64,000 nucleotides of DNA. Source: CBDCVN01 sp965223045 (GTDB lineage: Bacteria; Deinococcota; Deinococci; Deinococcales; Trueperaceae). Made by a program: the position numbers and the translations under genes. This document shows positions 8,796 to 17,124 of this stretch, piece by piece (within the stretch, counting starts at the first letter, position 1; the number at the start of each line of letters is the position of its first letter). Under the pieces are notes generated by a model that searched no databases, had not been told where the DNA came from, and saw only the letters and a program-made list of their open reading frames with translations. The stretch spans positions 2,480,001 to 2,544,000 of the forward strand of contig CBDCVN010000013.1 in NCBI GenBank assembly GCA_965223045.1, read 5' to 3'.

Positions 8796-9488
8796 ATGAA
8801 AAGCCACATTCCAAAATTAACAAGCAAACTAAATATTTACTTTAGCATTGCTCTACTTGCTCAATTGGCCTACTGGCACTTAGGTAGCCCAGGTCCTAGC
8901 CTACTAAACAGCACTGAACGCACATTAAATACTGCATTTATAAATATTACTTGGGCATTACTCTTTTTATTCTTCTTGCCACTACTTACTCTAAAGCTTT
9001 TCAAACACCCTCTTAAAGATATCGGCTTTGCTTGGGGGCAATGTCGTTTGGGCACTGTTTTAGTTTTAGTACTATCCCCCATAATTTTACTATTTATGTA
9101 CATTGGCTCAGCTAATTTAGATGTGCAAAATACTTACCCTTGGGCAGGGCCGTGGGTTGGTTCTTCTTTGACTACTTTACTAATCTGGATAGTGCTTTAT
9201 GCTTTTTACTACCTATCTTTTGAGTTTTTTTATCGTGGTTTTATCTTAAAAGGTTTTGCTAAAGAAATGAGTTTAACTCAGGCTATGTGGTTACAAGTTA
9301 TGCTTTCTGTTATGATCCACCTTGGTAAACCTTCTGCTGAAACTATTGCTGCTATACCTGCTGGTTTTGGCTTTGGTTTATTGGCTTTAAAGACTCACTC
9401 TTTGCTCTACCCCATACTCTTACACTTAATTATTGGAATAAGCACAGATATTTTCTCATTGCTTAGACAAGGCTTATTTTTATCCTAG
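8796..9488 (+). CDS. CPBP-family intramembrane metalloprotease
   Basis: 230 residues with about six hydrophobic segments. The CPBP (CAAX protease/bacteriocin-processing) motifs are recognisable though not canonical: motif 1 reads FEFFYRG instead of EExxxR, keeping one Glu and the Arg; motif 2 supplies a His in VMIHLG; a third His precedes a Ser/Asp pair in HLIIGISTD. Because one Glu of motif 1 is replaced, activity is likely but not certain. The stop is followed after 7 nt by the trmL GTG, suggesting co-transcription. Confidence 0.75.
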   Translation: MKSHIPKLTSKLNIYFSIALLAQLAYWHLGSPGPSLLNSTERTLNTAFINITWALLFLFFLPLLTLKLFKHPLKDIGFAWGQCRLGTVLVLVLSPIILLFMYIGSANLDVQNTYPWAGPWVGSSLTTLLIWIVLYAFYYLSFEFFYRGFILKGFAKEMSLTQAMWLQVMLSVMIHLGKPSAETIAAIPAGFGFGLLALKTHSLLYPILLHLIIGISTDIFSLLRQGLFLS

Positions 9489-9495
9489 ATTACAA

Positions 9496-9969
9496 GTGGT
9501 GAATGTCGTTCTATTTGAGCCTGAAATAGCAGGTAACACTGGTAACATAGCCCGCACCTGTTTAGCAACAGGTGCAAAACTACACCTTATTCGTCCTTTA
9601 GGATTCCAACTAACTGAAGAATCCTTAAAACGTGCTGGTATGGATTATTGGGATGAAATAGACTTGCAAATACATGCAAGTTTTACTGACTTTCATGAGT
9701 TTTTTTCATTAGCCTTTGCTAAAGGCCGTGTTTTTTCCCTAACTACTAAAGCTAAAGATCACTACACTAAAACGCTTTACAACAAAGGTGATGTACTTCT
9801 TTTTGGTCCTGAATCACGGGGTTTACCTGAGAGTATAAGGCAAATGACAATGCAATTACGCATTCCTATGAATGAAAAGGTCCGCTCTATTAATCTAGCA
9901 GTAAGTGTAGGAATAGTCCTCTACGAGTGTTGGCGGCAATTTGACTTTAATAGAGTTGTTCTGAAATAA
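9496..9969 (+). CDS. trmL: tRNA (cytidine/uridine-34-2'-O)-methyltransferase, tail altered by IS
   Basis: 157 residues, a SPOUT-class knotted methyltransferase that methylates the wobble ribose of leucine tRNAs. Family motifs are clear: FEPEIAGNTGNIARTC at the N-terminus, LFGPESRGLP (SAM loop) and NLAVSVGIVLYECWRQ forming the trefoil knot. The last five residues (RVVLK) and the stop are supplied by the terminal repeat of the IS that begins at 9953. Joining the flanks across one target copy would give DFNILKNM then stop. The knot is upstream of this change, so the enzyme should still work. GTG start at 9496; a second GTG follows at once. Confidence 0.93.
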   Translation: MVNVVLFEPEIAGNTGNIARTCLATGAKLHLIRPLGFQLTEESLKRAGMDYWDEIDLQIHASFTDFHEFFSLAFAKGRVFSLTTKAKDHYTKTLYNKGDVLLFGPESRGLPESIRQMTMQLRIPMNEKVRSINLAVSVGIVLYECWRQFDFNRVVLK

Positions 9970-10939
9970 ATAAATCGGTCAAAATAAAGGAATGTTACTA
10001 CCAAGAGATGACCGACAAGTAAGAAGTATAACAGGATTGAGCGAAAAGAAAGTAGAGGAACTAGAACCTGCATTTGCTAAAGCTTTAGAAGACCATGAAA
10101 AGCAACGTTATGAAAAGGCTCTAGAAGCAGGGAAAGTACATCGTAAGCCAGGAGGAGGAAGAAACAGTAAACTAAGTACAGTCAATATAAAACTGTGCTT
10201 TATTCTTTACTACCTTAGACTTTACCCAACGTTTGATGTTCTAGCGGAGAAATTTGATTTATCACGATCTAATGCCCATGCTTGGGTACAACGTCTTACA
10301 CCAATAATGGCGAAAACTCTAAGTGGTTTGGGATATATGCCAGCTAGAGAGTTTGAAAACATAGAGGATTTCAAAGCAGCTTTTGAGGGACTTGACGAAA
10401 TACTGATTGATGTTACAGAGCGAGAACATCAACGCCCAAAGGATGATGAAATGCAACAGGAGTTATACAGTGGCAAACAGGGTAACCACACGCAGAAAAA
10501 CACAGTGATAAGCAGCAAGGAGAAGGTAATTTTGTTTGTGGGACAAACCTTTGGAGGACGGAACCATGACTATGCAATGCTAAAGGAAGAATTTCCACCT
10601 GAGGAGGAGTGGTTTGAGGATATTAAAGTGGCAGTAGATTTAGGATATCAAGGAATCGAGAAAGATTATGAAGGAGCAGATGTTGCAATACCTCATAAGA
10701 GACCTAGGAAGAGCAAAGCCAACCCTAATCCCAAGCTTAGTAAAGAGCAGAAGGCTCACAACCAAGCAGTGAGCAAGATACGTGTATATGTTGAGAATGC
10801 CATTGGAGGAATGAAGCGTTTCAAGATTCTTGTGTATGCTTTTAGGAATCGTATTAAGGGATTTGTTGACGATGTAGTAGGAGTTTGTGCTGGTTTATGG
10901 AACTGCCTTATTGCCTAATTCCTTATTTCAGAACAAGTC
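9953..10939 (+). mobile_element. IS5-type insertion sequence (copy 1)
   Basis: 987 bp. The ends are 17-bp inverted repeats at 9953-9969 and 10923-10939 with one mismatch (GAGTTGTTCTGAAATAA versus GACTTGTTCTGAAATAA). They are flanked by a perfect 5-bp direct repeat TAATA at 9948-9952 and 10940-10944. The element encodes one transposase and has landed in the final codons of trmL. The ends match those of the second copy at 29162 apart from two or three positions. Confidence 0.9.
9992..10918 (+). CDS. IS5-type DDE transposase (DDE_Tnp_4)
   Basis: 308 residues. An N-terminal helix-turn-helix region (about 60-100, FDLSRSNAHAWVQ) is followed by an RNase H-like catalytic domain of the DDE_Tnp_4 (HARBI1-like) type, with Asp140 (ILIDVTE), Asp216 (VAVDLGYQG) and Glu268 (VYVENAIGGMKRFK). 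The triad is intact and the frame is unbroken, so it may be active. It is clearly homologous to the transposase at 29206 but differs at many positions, so the two are related elements and not recent copies of one. Confidence 0.92.
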   Translation: MLLPRDDRQVRSITGLSEKKVEELEPAFAKALEDHEKQRYEKALEAGKVHRKPGGGRNSKLSTVNIKLCFILYYLRLYPTFDVLAEKFDLSRSNAHAWVQRLTPIMAKTLSGLGYMPAREFENIEDFKAAFEGLDEILIDVTEREHQRPKDDEMQQELYSGKQGNHTQKNTVISSKEKVILFVGQTFGGRNHDYAMLKEEFPPEEEWFEDIKVAVDLGYQGIEKDYEGADVAIPHKRPRKSKANPNPKLSKEQKAHNQAVSKIRVYVENAIGGMKRFKILVYAFRNRIKGFVDDVVGVCAGLWNCLIA

Positions 10940-10973
10940 TAATATATTAAAAAATATGTAATCATTTTCTATA

Positions 10974-11804
10974 ATGAGGATATCAACTTTTCATAATCAA
11001 CAAGGTTTAGCTCTTTTTTATAGGACTTGGTTACCTAGCAAAGAGTCGAAAGGCAGCTTAGTAATTTCCCATGGCTATGCTGAGCATTCTGGACGCTATA
11101 AACATGTTGCTGAATTGCTAGTAGAGCGTGGGTTTGCTGTTTATGCATTAGATCATAGAGGGCACGGTAAAAGTGAAGGCACTAGAGCAAATATTAAGCA
11201 CTTTGGTGATTTTTCAGCTGACCTTTACCTATTATTAAAGCAAGTTAGAGAAGCCTCTAAAAACAAGCTTTTCTTGCTTGGTCATAGTATGGGAGGTGCT
11301 ATAGCTTTACAAACAATTCTAGAATCACCTGAATTGATTGATGGTCTTTTATTGAGTGCTGCTTTTTTACAAAGTGCTAATCCACCCTCTCCCATGTTTA
11401 GGAAGCTTTTAGAGGTTATCGTTCGTTTACTCCCAAATTTACCGATACAAAGTCTGGACAGTCAGCTTTTGTCCCATGATCCTGAAGCGGTTCAAGCCTA
11501 TCAAAACGATCCATTGGTTTACAATGGGAAAGTAAGAGCCTCACTAGGCAAAGAACTCTTAGACATTGGCCCCTATGTGCTAGAACAAGTCCTAAACATT
11601 CAAGTTCCCACTCTTGTTATGCATGGCAGCGATGACAAAATAGCTAGCCCTAAAGGGAGCGATATGCTTTTTGAACGTCTTGGAACAAGGGATAAAACTC
11701 TCAAAACTTACCAAGGTTACTATCACGAAATTTTAAACGAACTTGCAAAAGAAGTAGTTTTAGAAGATATCCTTCAGTGGTTAGAAACACAAATTAATAA
11801 CTAA
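10974..11804 (+). CDS. Monoacylglycerol lipase-like alpha/beta hydrolase
   Basis: 276 residues, no signal peptide, Hydrolase_4 type. The sequence is close to the monoglyceride lipase/lysophospholipase pattern: SHGYAEHSGRY (oxyanion HG), YALDHRGHGKSEG, nucleophile elbow GHSMGG, acid in MHGSDDKIA, and catalytic His in GYYHEILNE. The family hydrolyses monoacylglycerols or lysophospholipids in the cytoplasm or at the membrane. A TATAAT-like string overlaps the ATG, so the promoter lies further upstream, partly in sequence displaced by the IS just before it. Confidence 0.88.
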   Translation: MRISTFHNQQGLALFYRTWLPSKESKGSLVISHGYAEHSGRYKHVAELLVERGFAVYALDHRGHGKSEGTRANIKHFGDFSADLYLLLKQVREASKNKLFLLGHSMGGAIALQTILESPELIDGLLLSAAFLQSANPPSPMFRKLLEVIVRLLPNLPIQSLDSQLLSHDPEAVQAYQNDPLVYNGKVRASLGKELLDIGPYVLEQVLNIQVPTLVMHGSDDKIASPKGSDMLFERLGTRDKTLKTYQGYYHEILNELAKEVVLEDILQWLETQINN

Positions 11805-11823
11805 TTAGTAGTAGCTAAATTAT

Positions 11824-13062
11824 TCAAGTTTTTAGACTTGCTATTGCCCTAAGGCGCGAGGTAATAGGGGGATGGCTATAGTGCATTTTGACATAGAATG
11901 GGTGTGGTACAAGATTGGTTAGGTTACTACTAGCAAGTTTTTTAAGGGCGCTTATCATGCTTTCAGGGCTCGAGCTAATAGCTGCAAAAGCATCAGCTTG
12001 AAACTCAAATATGCGACTCAGCAAATTACCTAAAAAGCTTAATAGTAGTGAGATTGGTGTAAATAAAAAAGCAAAGGCAATAAGATTTAAATGATAAGAA
12101 AGTTCTGATGCCCCTAAAGCAAGTGACATCTCGGGGCTAAATACAATCCTTGAAAGTAAAAACAGAACTATGCCCATTTGTAACACAGAAAGACTTAAAC
12201 CAATAGGAATATGCCTTTTTTTGTAGTGCCCTACTTCGTGTGCTATTACAGCAACAACTTCTTTGCTAGACATACTATCAACTAGGGTATCAAATAAAAC
12301 AACTTTCTTGACTTTACCAAGACCAGTAAAAAAAGCATTGGCTTTAGTAGAGCGTTTTGAACCATCCATAACATAAATATCTTTTAGGTTAAAACCTTCT
12401 TGTTGAGCATAGGACTTAAGCTCACTTCTAAGCTCGCCTTCTTCGAGTGGAGTAAGTTTGTTAAAAAGTGGTAGTACTAAGGAGCTATAGAAAGTGCCCA
12501 TAAAGATACTAAAAGCAGAAATTATTACCCAGAAAATGAGCCAAAAATTTTGCCCTGTAGATATAAGCCAAAGCAAAATACCTACTAGGCCACCACCAAT
12601 AATAGCTCCTAGAAAATAGGCTTTAAGCTTATCTAAGATAAATGTAGTTATAGTGGTTTTATTAAAGCCAAAGCGTGCTTCTATAACAAAAGTTTGGTAA
12701 AGAGATAAAGGAATACTTATTAAATCACTAATTAATCCTATAGCCAATAAGAAAGCTATTCCACGTAACCAGTTGGGGTTAATAAATTGCTTTAGCCAAT
12801 CATCGAAAAATCCTAAAACACCCGTAGCAATAACAACAACTGTGATAACAAGACTAAGAGAGGCACTTATGAATCCAAAATGAGTAGTTGCTTTATGGTA
12901 GGCTCGAGATTTTTGGTATTCATCTTCAGTATAAATATCTTCAACTTCTTTAGGTAAAGTCTTAGGCTGATAAAGAAGATTGAGAAGTTCAACAATTTGT
13001 GTAAGTAGAAAGTGGGAAGTTATTATAACTATAAGTAAATATAGAATTATTGTTTCATTCAT
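11824..13062 (-). CDS. Ste24-like M48 membrane metallopeptidase
   Basis: 412 residues, multi-spanning. Two to four N-terminal helices precede the CAAX prenyl protease N-terminal domain, then the zinc motif HEVGH at 275-279 (VIAHEVGHYKKRH), more helices, and the third ligand region EFQADAFA near 350. This is the full-length Ste24/CAAX protease 1 architecture and not the short HtpX form. In bacteria without prenylation these enzymes probably take part in membrane protein quality control. It is divergent from the phosphoesterase gene, with an 85-nt shared promoter region. Confidence 0.92.
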   Translation of the reverse strand: MNETIILYLLIVIITSHFLLTQIVELLNLLYQPKTLPKEVEDIYTEDEYQKSRAYHKATTHFGFISASLSLVITVVVIATGVLGFFDDWLKQFINPNWLRGIAFLLAIGLISDLISIPLSLYQTFVIEARFGFNKTTITTFILDKLKAYFLGAIIGGGLVGILLWLISTGQNFWLIFWVIISAFSIFMGTFYSSLVLPLFNKLTPLEEGELRSELKSYAQQEGFNLKDIYVMDGSKRSTKANAFFTGLGKVKKVVLFDTLVDSMSSKEVVAVIAHEVGHYKKRHIPIGLSLSVLQMGIVLFLLSRIVFSPEMSLALGASELSYHLNLIAFAFLFTPISLLLSFLGNLLSRIFEFQADAFAAISSSPESMISALKKLASSNLTNLVPHPFYVKMHYSHPPITSRLRAIASLKT

Positions 13063-13147
13063 AAAGTTCCTCAGTATACTAATAACATTAAAACTCTGGG
13101 TACATTATACTTAAACAGCTTATATTATTTAACAAGCAATAAATCTT

Positions 13148-13906
13148 ATGCGCTATCTTATAATCAGTGATATTCATGCTAATCAAGTTGCACTAGATGC
13201 TGTTTTAAAACACTCTAGAAGTCAACACTGGGAAAAAGTTATTTTTTTAGGTGATTGTGTTGGTTACTATACTGAGCCTGAGTCTGTTTTAAATACCTTG
13301 CAAAACCTTGAACTTGAGGTGTGTGTCTTAGGCAATCATGATGAATTAGTTTTAAATATTATTGACAAAACTGAGGACCTATCGGAACATAGGGCTCTAG
13401 TTGGTGAAATTGCTAGAAAACATAGCAAGCTTATTTCTGCTGAAAGCATTGCTTTCCTAAGAAGTTTCCAACCTCAAGTAATATATGAAACTTGGCAAGC
13501 CGTGCATGGCTCTCTTACCGAGCCATGGACCTATTTAAAAAGTATTGCAGAAGCGCAGAGAAACCTTGGTTTACTTAGCTCGAGGGTTTGTTTTGTAGGC
13601 CACACACATGTTGCTGTTATTTATTCCTGTATTACTACTCCCAAAGGTGAAATGTGGCGAGCAGTTAGCTCTGAAAGTAATAAGCTTATCTACCGCATTC
13701 CGCCTAAAGCACAACTATTTGTTAATCCAGGCTCAGTAGGACAACCTCGTGATGGAAATCCTAATGCTAGCTATGCTATTTTTGATGAAAAAGCAAACCT
13801 TATTGAGATACATAGGGTTAAATATGATATTCAGCAAGTACAAAATTTAGTGGTAAGGCAAGGCTACCCCCAAGAGCTTGCTGATCGTTTAGAGCATGGA
13901 GTTTAA
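13148..13906 (+). CDS. Calcineurin-like metallophosphoesterase
   Basis: 252 residues. Metal-binding motifs of the YfcE/MJ0936-type phosphodiesterases occur in order: SDIHAN (8-13), GDCVGY (36-41), GNHDE, GHTH and the final NPGSVGQPRDG. The substrate is unknown; the family cleaves phosphodiesters in vitro and some members act on cyclic or diadenosine nucleotides. Its stop lies 11 nt inside the next gene (holB), so the two are probably co-translated. Confidence 0.88.
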   Translation: MRYLIISDIHANQVALDAVLKHSRSQHWEKVIFLGDCVGYYTEPESVLNTLQNLELEVCVLGNHDELVLNIIDKTEDLSEHRALVGEIARKHSKLISAESIAFLRSFQPQVIYETWQAVHGSLTEPWTYLKSIAEAQRNLGLLSSRVCFVGHTHVAVIYSCITTPKGEMWRAVSSESNKLIYRIPPKAQLFVNPGSVGQPRDGNPNASYAIFDEKANLIEIHRVKYDIQQVQNLVVRQGYPQELADRLEHGV

Positions 13907-14831
13907 AACTGTGTCATTAGAACCTATTTATGGACACAGTAATGTTAAAGAAACCCTATGTCAACTGCAGGCCCAAACACTGCTTTTTATAGGACAAGAG
14001 CGCGTGGGCAGAAGACTTTTAGCAAAGTGGTATGCTGCTTGGCTTAACTGTCAAAATCCCTCTGAAGAACCATGTGGTAATTGTGTCAGCTGCAAAGCTT
14101 TTTTAGCAGATAATCACCCTGATTATCGCGAGATTACTCCCGAGTTAGAAACTAGAACTGGTAAGCTGAGCCGCCAACCTCAGTTTCGTATAGATGATTT
14201 AGTATTTCGTGAAGGTGGGCGTTCTGACCCATTAGGAAGTTGGCTAGAAAAACGCCCTCACTTTAGAAAGCGTGTAGGTGTAATTGATCATGCTGAAACT
14301 CTAAATGCAAGTGCAGCTAATGCCTTTTTAAAATTTTTAGAAGAGCCACCAAGCTATGTAGTTATTATTCTTGTTGCTCCTAGTTCACAAGCTGTTTTAC
14401 CCACCATAGCCTCTAGGGCAACTCCTGTGCGTTTTGGTACAGTGGAAGCTGAGACTGCGCTTGATTCTCTAAAACATCCAGCTGCTCGTTTAGGGCGCTA
14501 TGGTGACATTGCTTTAGCAAAAGATAATGAAGAGGCTTTTCAAGAAACACTTAATTTAATAGAAGATTATCTCAAGTCTTTACCTAAAAGCCTTGAGGAA
14601 GCACTTGAATTAGCTGATGGTTTAGAAAAACGTTGGCTTAGTGAAAGCATGTTCTCTGTGCCAGAGCTTTTAAGAGCTAAATTAAGCCAGGAGCCAAATA
14701 ATATTTATGCTCTTGCTATTTTAGCTTTAGAGAATTGTGAGAGGGCCTTAGCTAGCTACGCTTCGCCCAGTTTGGCCTTGCAGGTACTAACTTTAGAATT
14801 ACGTGAGGTTATGCAACAAGTCAAATACTAA
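13896..14831 (+). CDS. holB: DNA polymerase III delta' subunit
   Basis: 311 residues; part of the clamp loader. The AAA+ module starts with a degenerate P-loop GQERVGRRLL (33-42) that lacks the Lys-Ser/Thr, as in delta' subunits that do not hydrolyse ATP. The zinc module is present: Cys52, Cys60, Cys63, Cys66. The typical run ASAANAFLKFLEEPP, then VAPSSQAVLPTIASRA (SRC-like motif in altered form) identifies the family. It overlaps the upstream phosphoesterase by 11 nt. The 3' side is a 300-nt region before the CHAT gene. Confidence 0.9.
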   Translation: MEFKTVSLEPIYGHSNVKETLCQLQAQTLLFIGQERVGRRLLAKWYAAWLNCQNPSEEPCGNCVSCKAFLADNHPDYREITPELETRTGKLSRQPQFRIDDLVFREGGRSDPLGSWLEKRPHFRKRVGVIDHAETLNASAANAFLKFLEEPPSYVVIILVAPSSQAVLPTIASRATPVRFGTVEAETALDSLKHPAARLGRYGDIALAKDNEEAFQETLNLIEDYLKSLPKSLEEALELADGLEKRWLSESMFSVPELLRAKLSQEPNNIYALAILALENCERALASYASPSLALQVLTLELREVMQQVKY

Positions 14832-15039
14832 AGGTTCTTTTTGTTTTGAAAGAAAAATTTTCTGAGCTAAGGTGTCAGTATACTGGCGCAAAGTTTTTTG
14901 TTATTCTCATTGTTACTGGCTAAAATATGAGGGTTTTAGGAAAACAGATGATATGCTTGATAAGCGTAGGGAATTGCGCCAGTAATAGAACAGCTTTTGG
15001 AAAGATAAATTTGCTGAAAGTTACCTTTGGCTCTATCAC

Positions 15040-15138
15040 ATGCATGGTATCCTTAGTTCGTTGTTCTGGTTCGCCGTTGTTGCAGTTATCAATGCTATAA
15101 TCTTACTTTCTACCACAGTACAATTACCTGCTGGTTAA
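15040..15138 (+). CDS. Possible 32-residue membrane peptide ahead of the CHAT gene
   Basis: A short frame encodes one hydrophobic helix (LSSLFWFAVVAVINAIILL) and stops 21 nt before the CHAT ATG. No clear Shine-Dalgarno is seen. The frame is open back to a TAG at 14986, so it may instead be the tail of a decayed gene occupying 14832-15138; I see nothing else in that gap. Co-transcription with the CHAT gene is plausible. Confidence 0.3.
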   Translation: MHGILSSLFWFAVVAVINAIILLSTTVQLPAG

Positions 15139-15159
15139 ATTAGGAGGTTGTATTTTATT

Positions 15160-16119
15160 ATGTTACTAAAAGGAAAGCAATATGAAGAATTAGTTGAAGC
15201 ACTTATAAGTGCCTTCCCTACAAAGGGAAAATTGAACTACTTACTGAGAATTGAGCTTGATAGAAATTTAAACAATATTGTTTCAGAGGGGAACTTGCGA
15301 AACATGATCTTCGAACTTATACAAACTGCAGAAGCTGAGGGATGGATAGAAGATCTTGTTATAGGAGCAAGGAGAGCCAACTCTGGTAATCCTAAACTAT
15401 TAGAAGTGGCTGAAACATTAGGGTCGTCTCCTCTAAAATCAAAAACTAGATCTGTAGTAAGAACGAACAAGTCAGGCCCTGTAACCATTTTGTTTCTTGC
15501 TGCCAATCCTAAAAGCATGAACCATTTAGATTTAGATAAGGAAATAAAGGGCATAGATGATGCTTTAAGGCAAACAGATTTTAGAGATGCATTTGAGTTG
15601 GAGCAACAATGGGCCGTGAGTGTAGAAGACCTACAGAAGTATTTACTTAGACATAATCCAGATATTGTACATTTTAGTGGTCACGGTAGTAAAACTGGTG
15701 AGCTTTATTTTGTTAATGATTCAGGGCAAGGACAAGGGGTAAGAAATGATGCTAGAACACTTGATATTGAGTCTTTAGAAACAAACCTTAACCCCCTTGA
15801 AAAAAGTGCTTTGGCAGATTTGTTTGAGATTTTCAAGGATAGTGTTAAATGTGTAGTACTAAATGCTTGTTACTCTGAGCTGCAAGCCCATGCTATTGCT
15901 CAGCACATTCCCTGTGTAGTGGGTATGTCTAGAGCCATAGAAGATCCTTCTGCAATAACTTTTGCTAAGTCTTTCTATCAGGGGCTTGGCTATGGTAGAG
16001 ATGTAGAAACATCTTTCAAGTTAGGTAAAAATCAAATTGACCTAAGAAACTTAACAGGGAAAGATACTCCACAAATTTTAGGAAATTATGATTTTGGAAT
16101 TGACTTAAACAGCTGGTAG
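15160..16119 (+). CDS. EAD1-CHAT caspase-like protease
   Basis: 319 residues from ATG 15160; a TTG at 15148 touches the strong AGGAGG box (15142-15147), so the ATG 12 nt downstream is preferred. Residues 1-88 match effector-associated domain 1 (EAD1), a small helical death-fold-like adaptor (LVEALISAFP, a Leu-rich middle, GWIEDLV, GNPKLLEVAETLG). After a linker, residues 107-315 form a CHAT protease domain: ILFLAANP, His175 in HFSGHGS and Cys237 in VVLNACYSE, the His-Cys dyad, then GMSRAIEDPSAITFAKSFYQGL. In published comparative work EADs recruit effectors to matching EAD-bearing sensors or NTPases in conflict/self-killing systems. No partner with an EAD is in this window. Confidence 0.88.
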   Translation: MLLKGKQYEELVEALISAFPTKGKLNYLLRIELDRNLNNIVSEGNLRNMIFELIQTAEAEGWIEDLVIGARRANSGNPKLLEVAETLGSSPLKSKTRSVVRTNKSGPVTILFLAANPKSMNHLDLDKEIKGIDDALRQTDFRDAFELEQQWAVSVEDLQKYLLRHNPDIVHFSGHGSKTGELYFVNDSGQGQGVRNDARTLDIESLETNLNPLEKSALADLFEIFKDSVKCVVLNACYSELQAHAIAQHIPCVVGMSRAIEDPSAITFAKSFYQGLGYGRDVETSFKLGKNQIDLRNLTGKDTPQILGNYDFGIDLNSW

Positions 16120-16158
16120 GTTTGCTAGACACTTAATCTCAATTATGCCGAGAGGGAC

Positions 16159-17118
16159 TTGAAACAACCAATAAAACTTATTAGGGGGAAACTTAAAATA
16201 CTGCAGGAGTCCCCTGCGGGGTCTTTCCTAAATAGACTTTATCATCGTTTTCAAGCATCACATTTACCCCTCCTTACTGCAGCTCTTGCCTACTACGCAG
16301 CATTTTCCCTTGGCCCTTTGTTACTTCTTCTTGCTGGTTGGATTAGTGTGGTTTTAACTAGGCGTCCAGAGCTAGCTATGCAGTACCAATTAGCCCTTGC
16401 TGATTTGGTAGCACAAATTACGCCTCCACAAAGTAATAGTGAAGAGCTTGTTAGACAAAGTTTTGAAGTTATTTTTAGTCAATTTAGTGAAGGTGCTTTT
16501 CTAAGGAGCGCCATCTCGTTTTTAGTGTTAATATGGGCCAGTAGTAATTTTTTCGCTTCTTTGCAGTATGCCCTCGAGATAATCTTTAATGTCTCTCAAG
16601 CTCGCAGCTTTTGGCGCAAGCGCTTAGTTGCACTATTTCTAGTTATGATGGTTGCATTAGTAATCAGTGTTGAGGTTATTGGTGGTTTGTTCATTTCAGC
16701 ATTAAGGCAGTTAGGCGACCTTATAATTAGTGGTTTAGCAAGACTCAGTATAGCTTTGCCTGTTCCTAATTTTGCTTGGGAGCAAGCTCTTTGGACTGAG
16801 TTATTACGCATAGTTATAACTACCTTAACGTTCACTCTGTGTTTTCGTTATTTGCCTAAGACAAGCAGCACTTGGGTGGGTGCACTATTTGGGGCCTTGT
16901 TTAGTACCTTGAGCATCATATTAATGCAAAGAATCCTGCCAATATTTTTCCAATTCGAGCGCTTTAACTTAATTTATGGTGTGGTTACTAGTTTGCTACT
17001 TGTTCTTTTATGGCTTTACTTAACACTATTACTATTTTTACTAGGTGCTTTACTTGTTGCTGAAGTAAGTGTCCAACAAAATGCTCTCAAAATGACTAAG
17101 GTTAAATCAAAAGGTTAA
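16159..17118 (+). CDS. YihY/BrkB-family membrane protein
   Basis: 319 residues with about six transmembrane segments. The family hallmark LPLLTAALAYYAAFSLGPLL occurs near residues 35-55, and the typical C-terminal YGVVTSLLLVLLWLYLT near 275-290. Once annotated as RNase BN, this family is now treated as a membrane protein of unknown transport role. The start is TTG 16159, close behind AGAGGG; no better start is available upstream because of stops. mfd follows after 6 nt, so the two are probably in one transcript. Confidence 0.88.
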   Translation: MKQPIKLIRGKLKILQESPAGSFLNRLYHRFQASHLPLLTAALAYYAAFSLGPLLLLLAGWISVVLTRRPELAMQYQLALADLVAQITPPQSNSEELVRQSFEVIFSQFSEGAFLRSAISFLVLIWASSNFFASLQYALEIIFNVSQARSFWRKRLVALFLVMMVALVISVEVIGGLFISALRQLGDLIISGLARLSIALPVPNFAWEQALWTELLRIVITTLTFTLCFRYLPKTSSTWVGALFGALFSTLSIILMQRILPIFFQFERFNLIYGVVTSLLLVLLWLYLTLLLFLLGALLVAEVSVQQNALKMTKVKSKG

Positions 17119-17124
17119 ATCAAA

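Noticed and set aside
14832..15039. Degenerate coding before the small ORF ahead of the CHAT gene
   Set aside because: The frame contains two adjacent stops and no recognisable motif; it cannot be called a gene.
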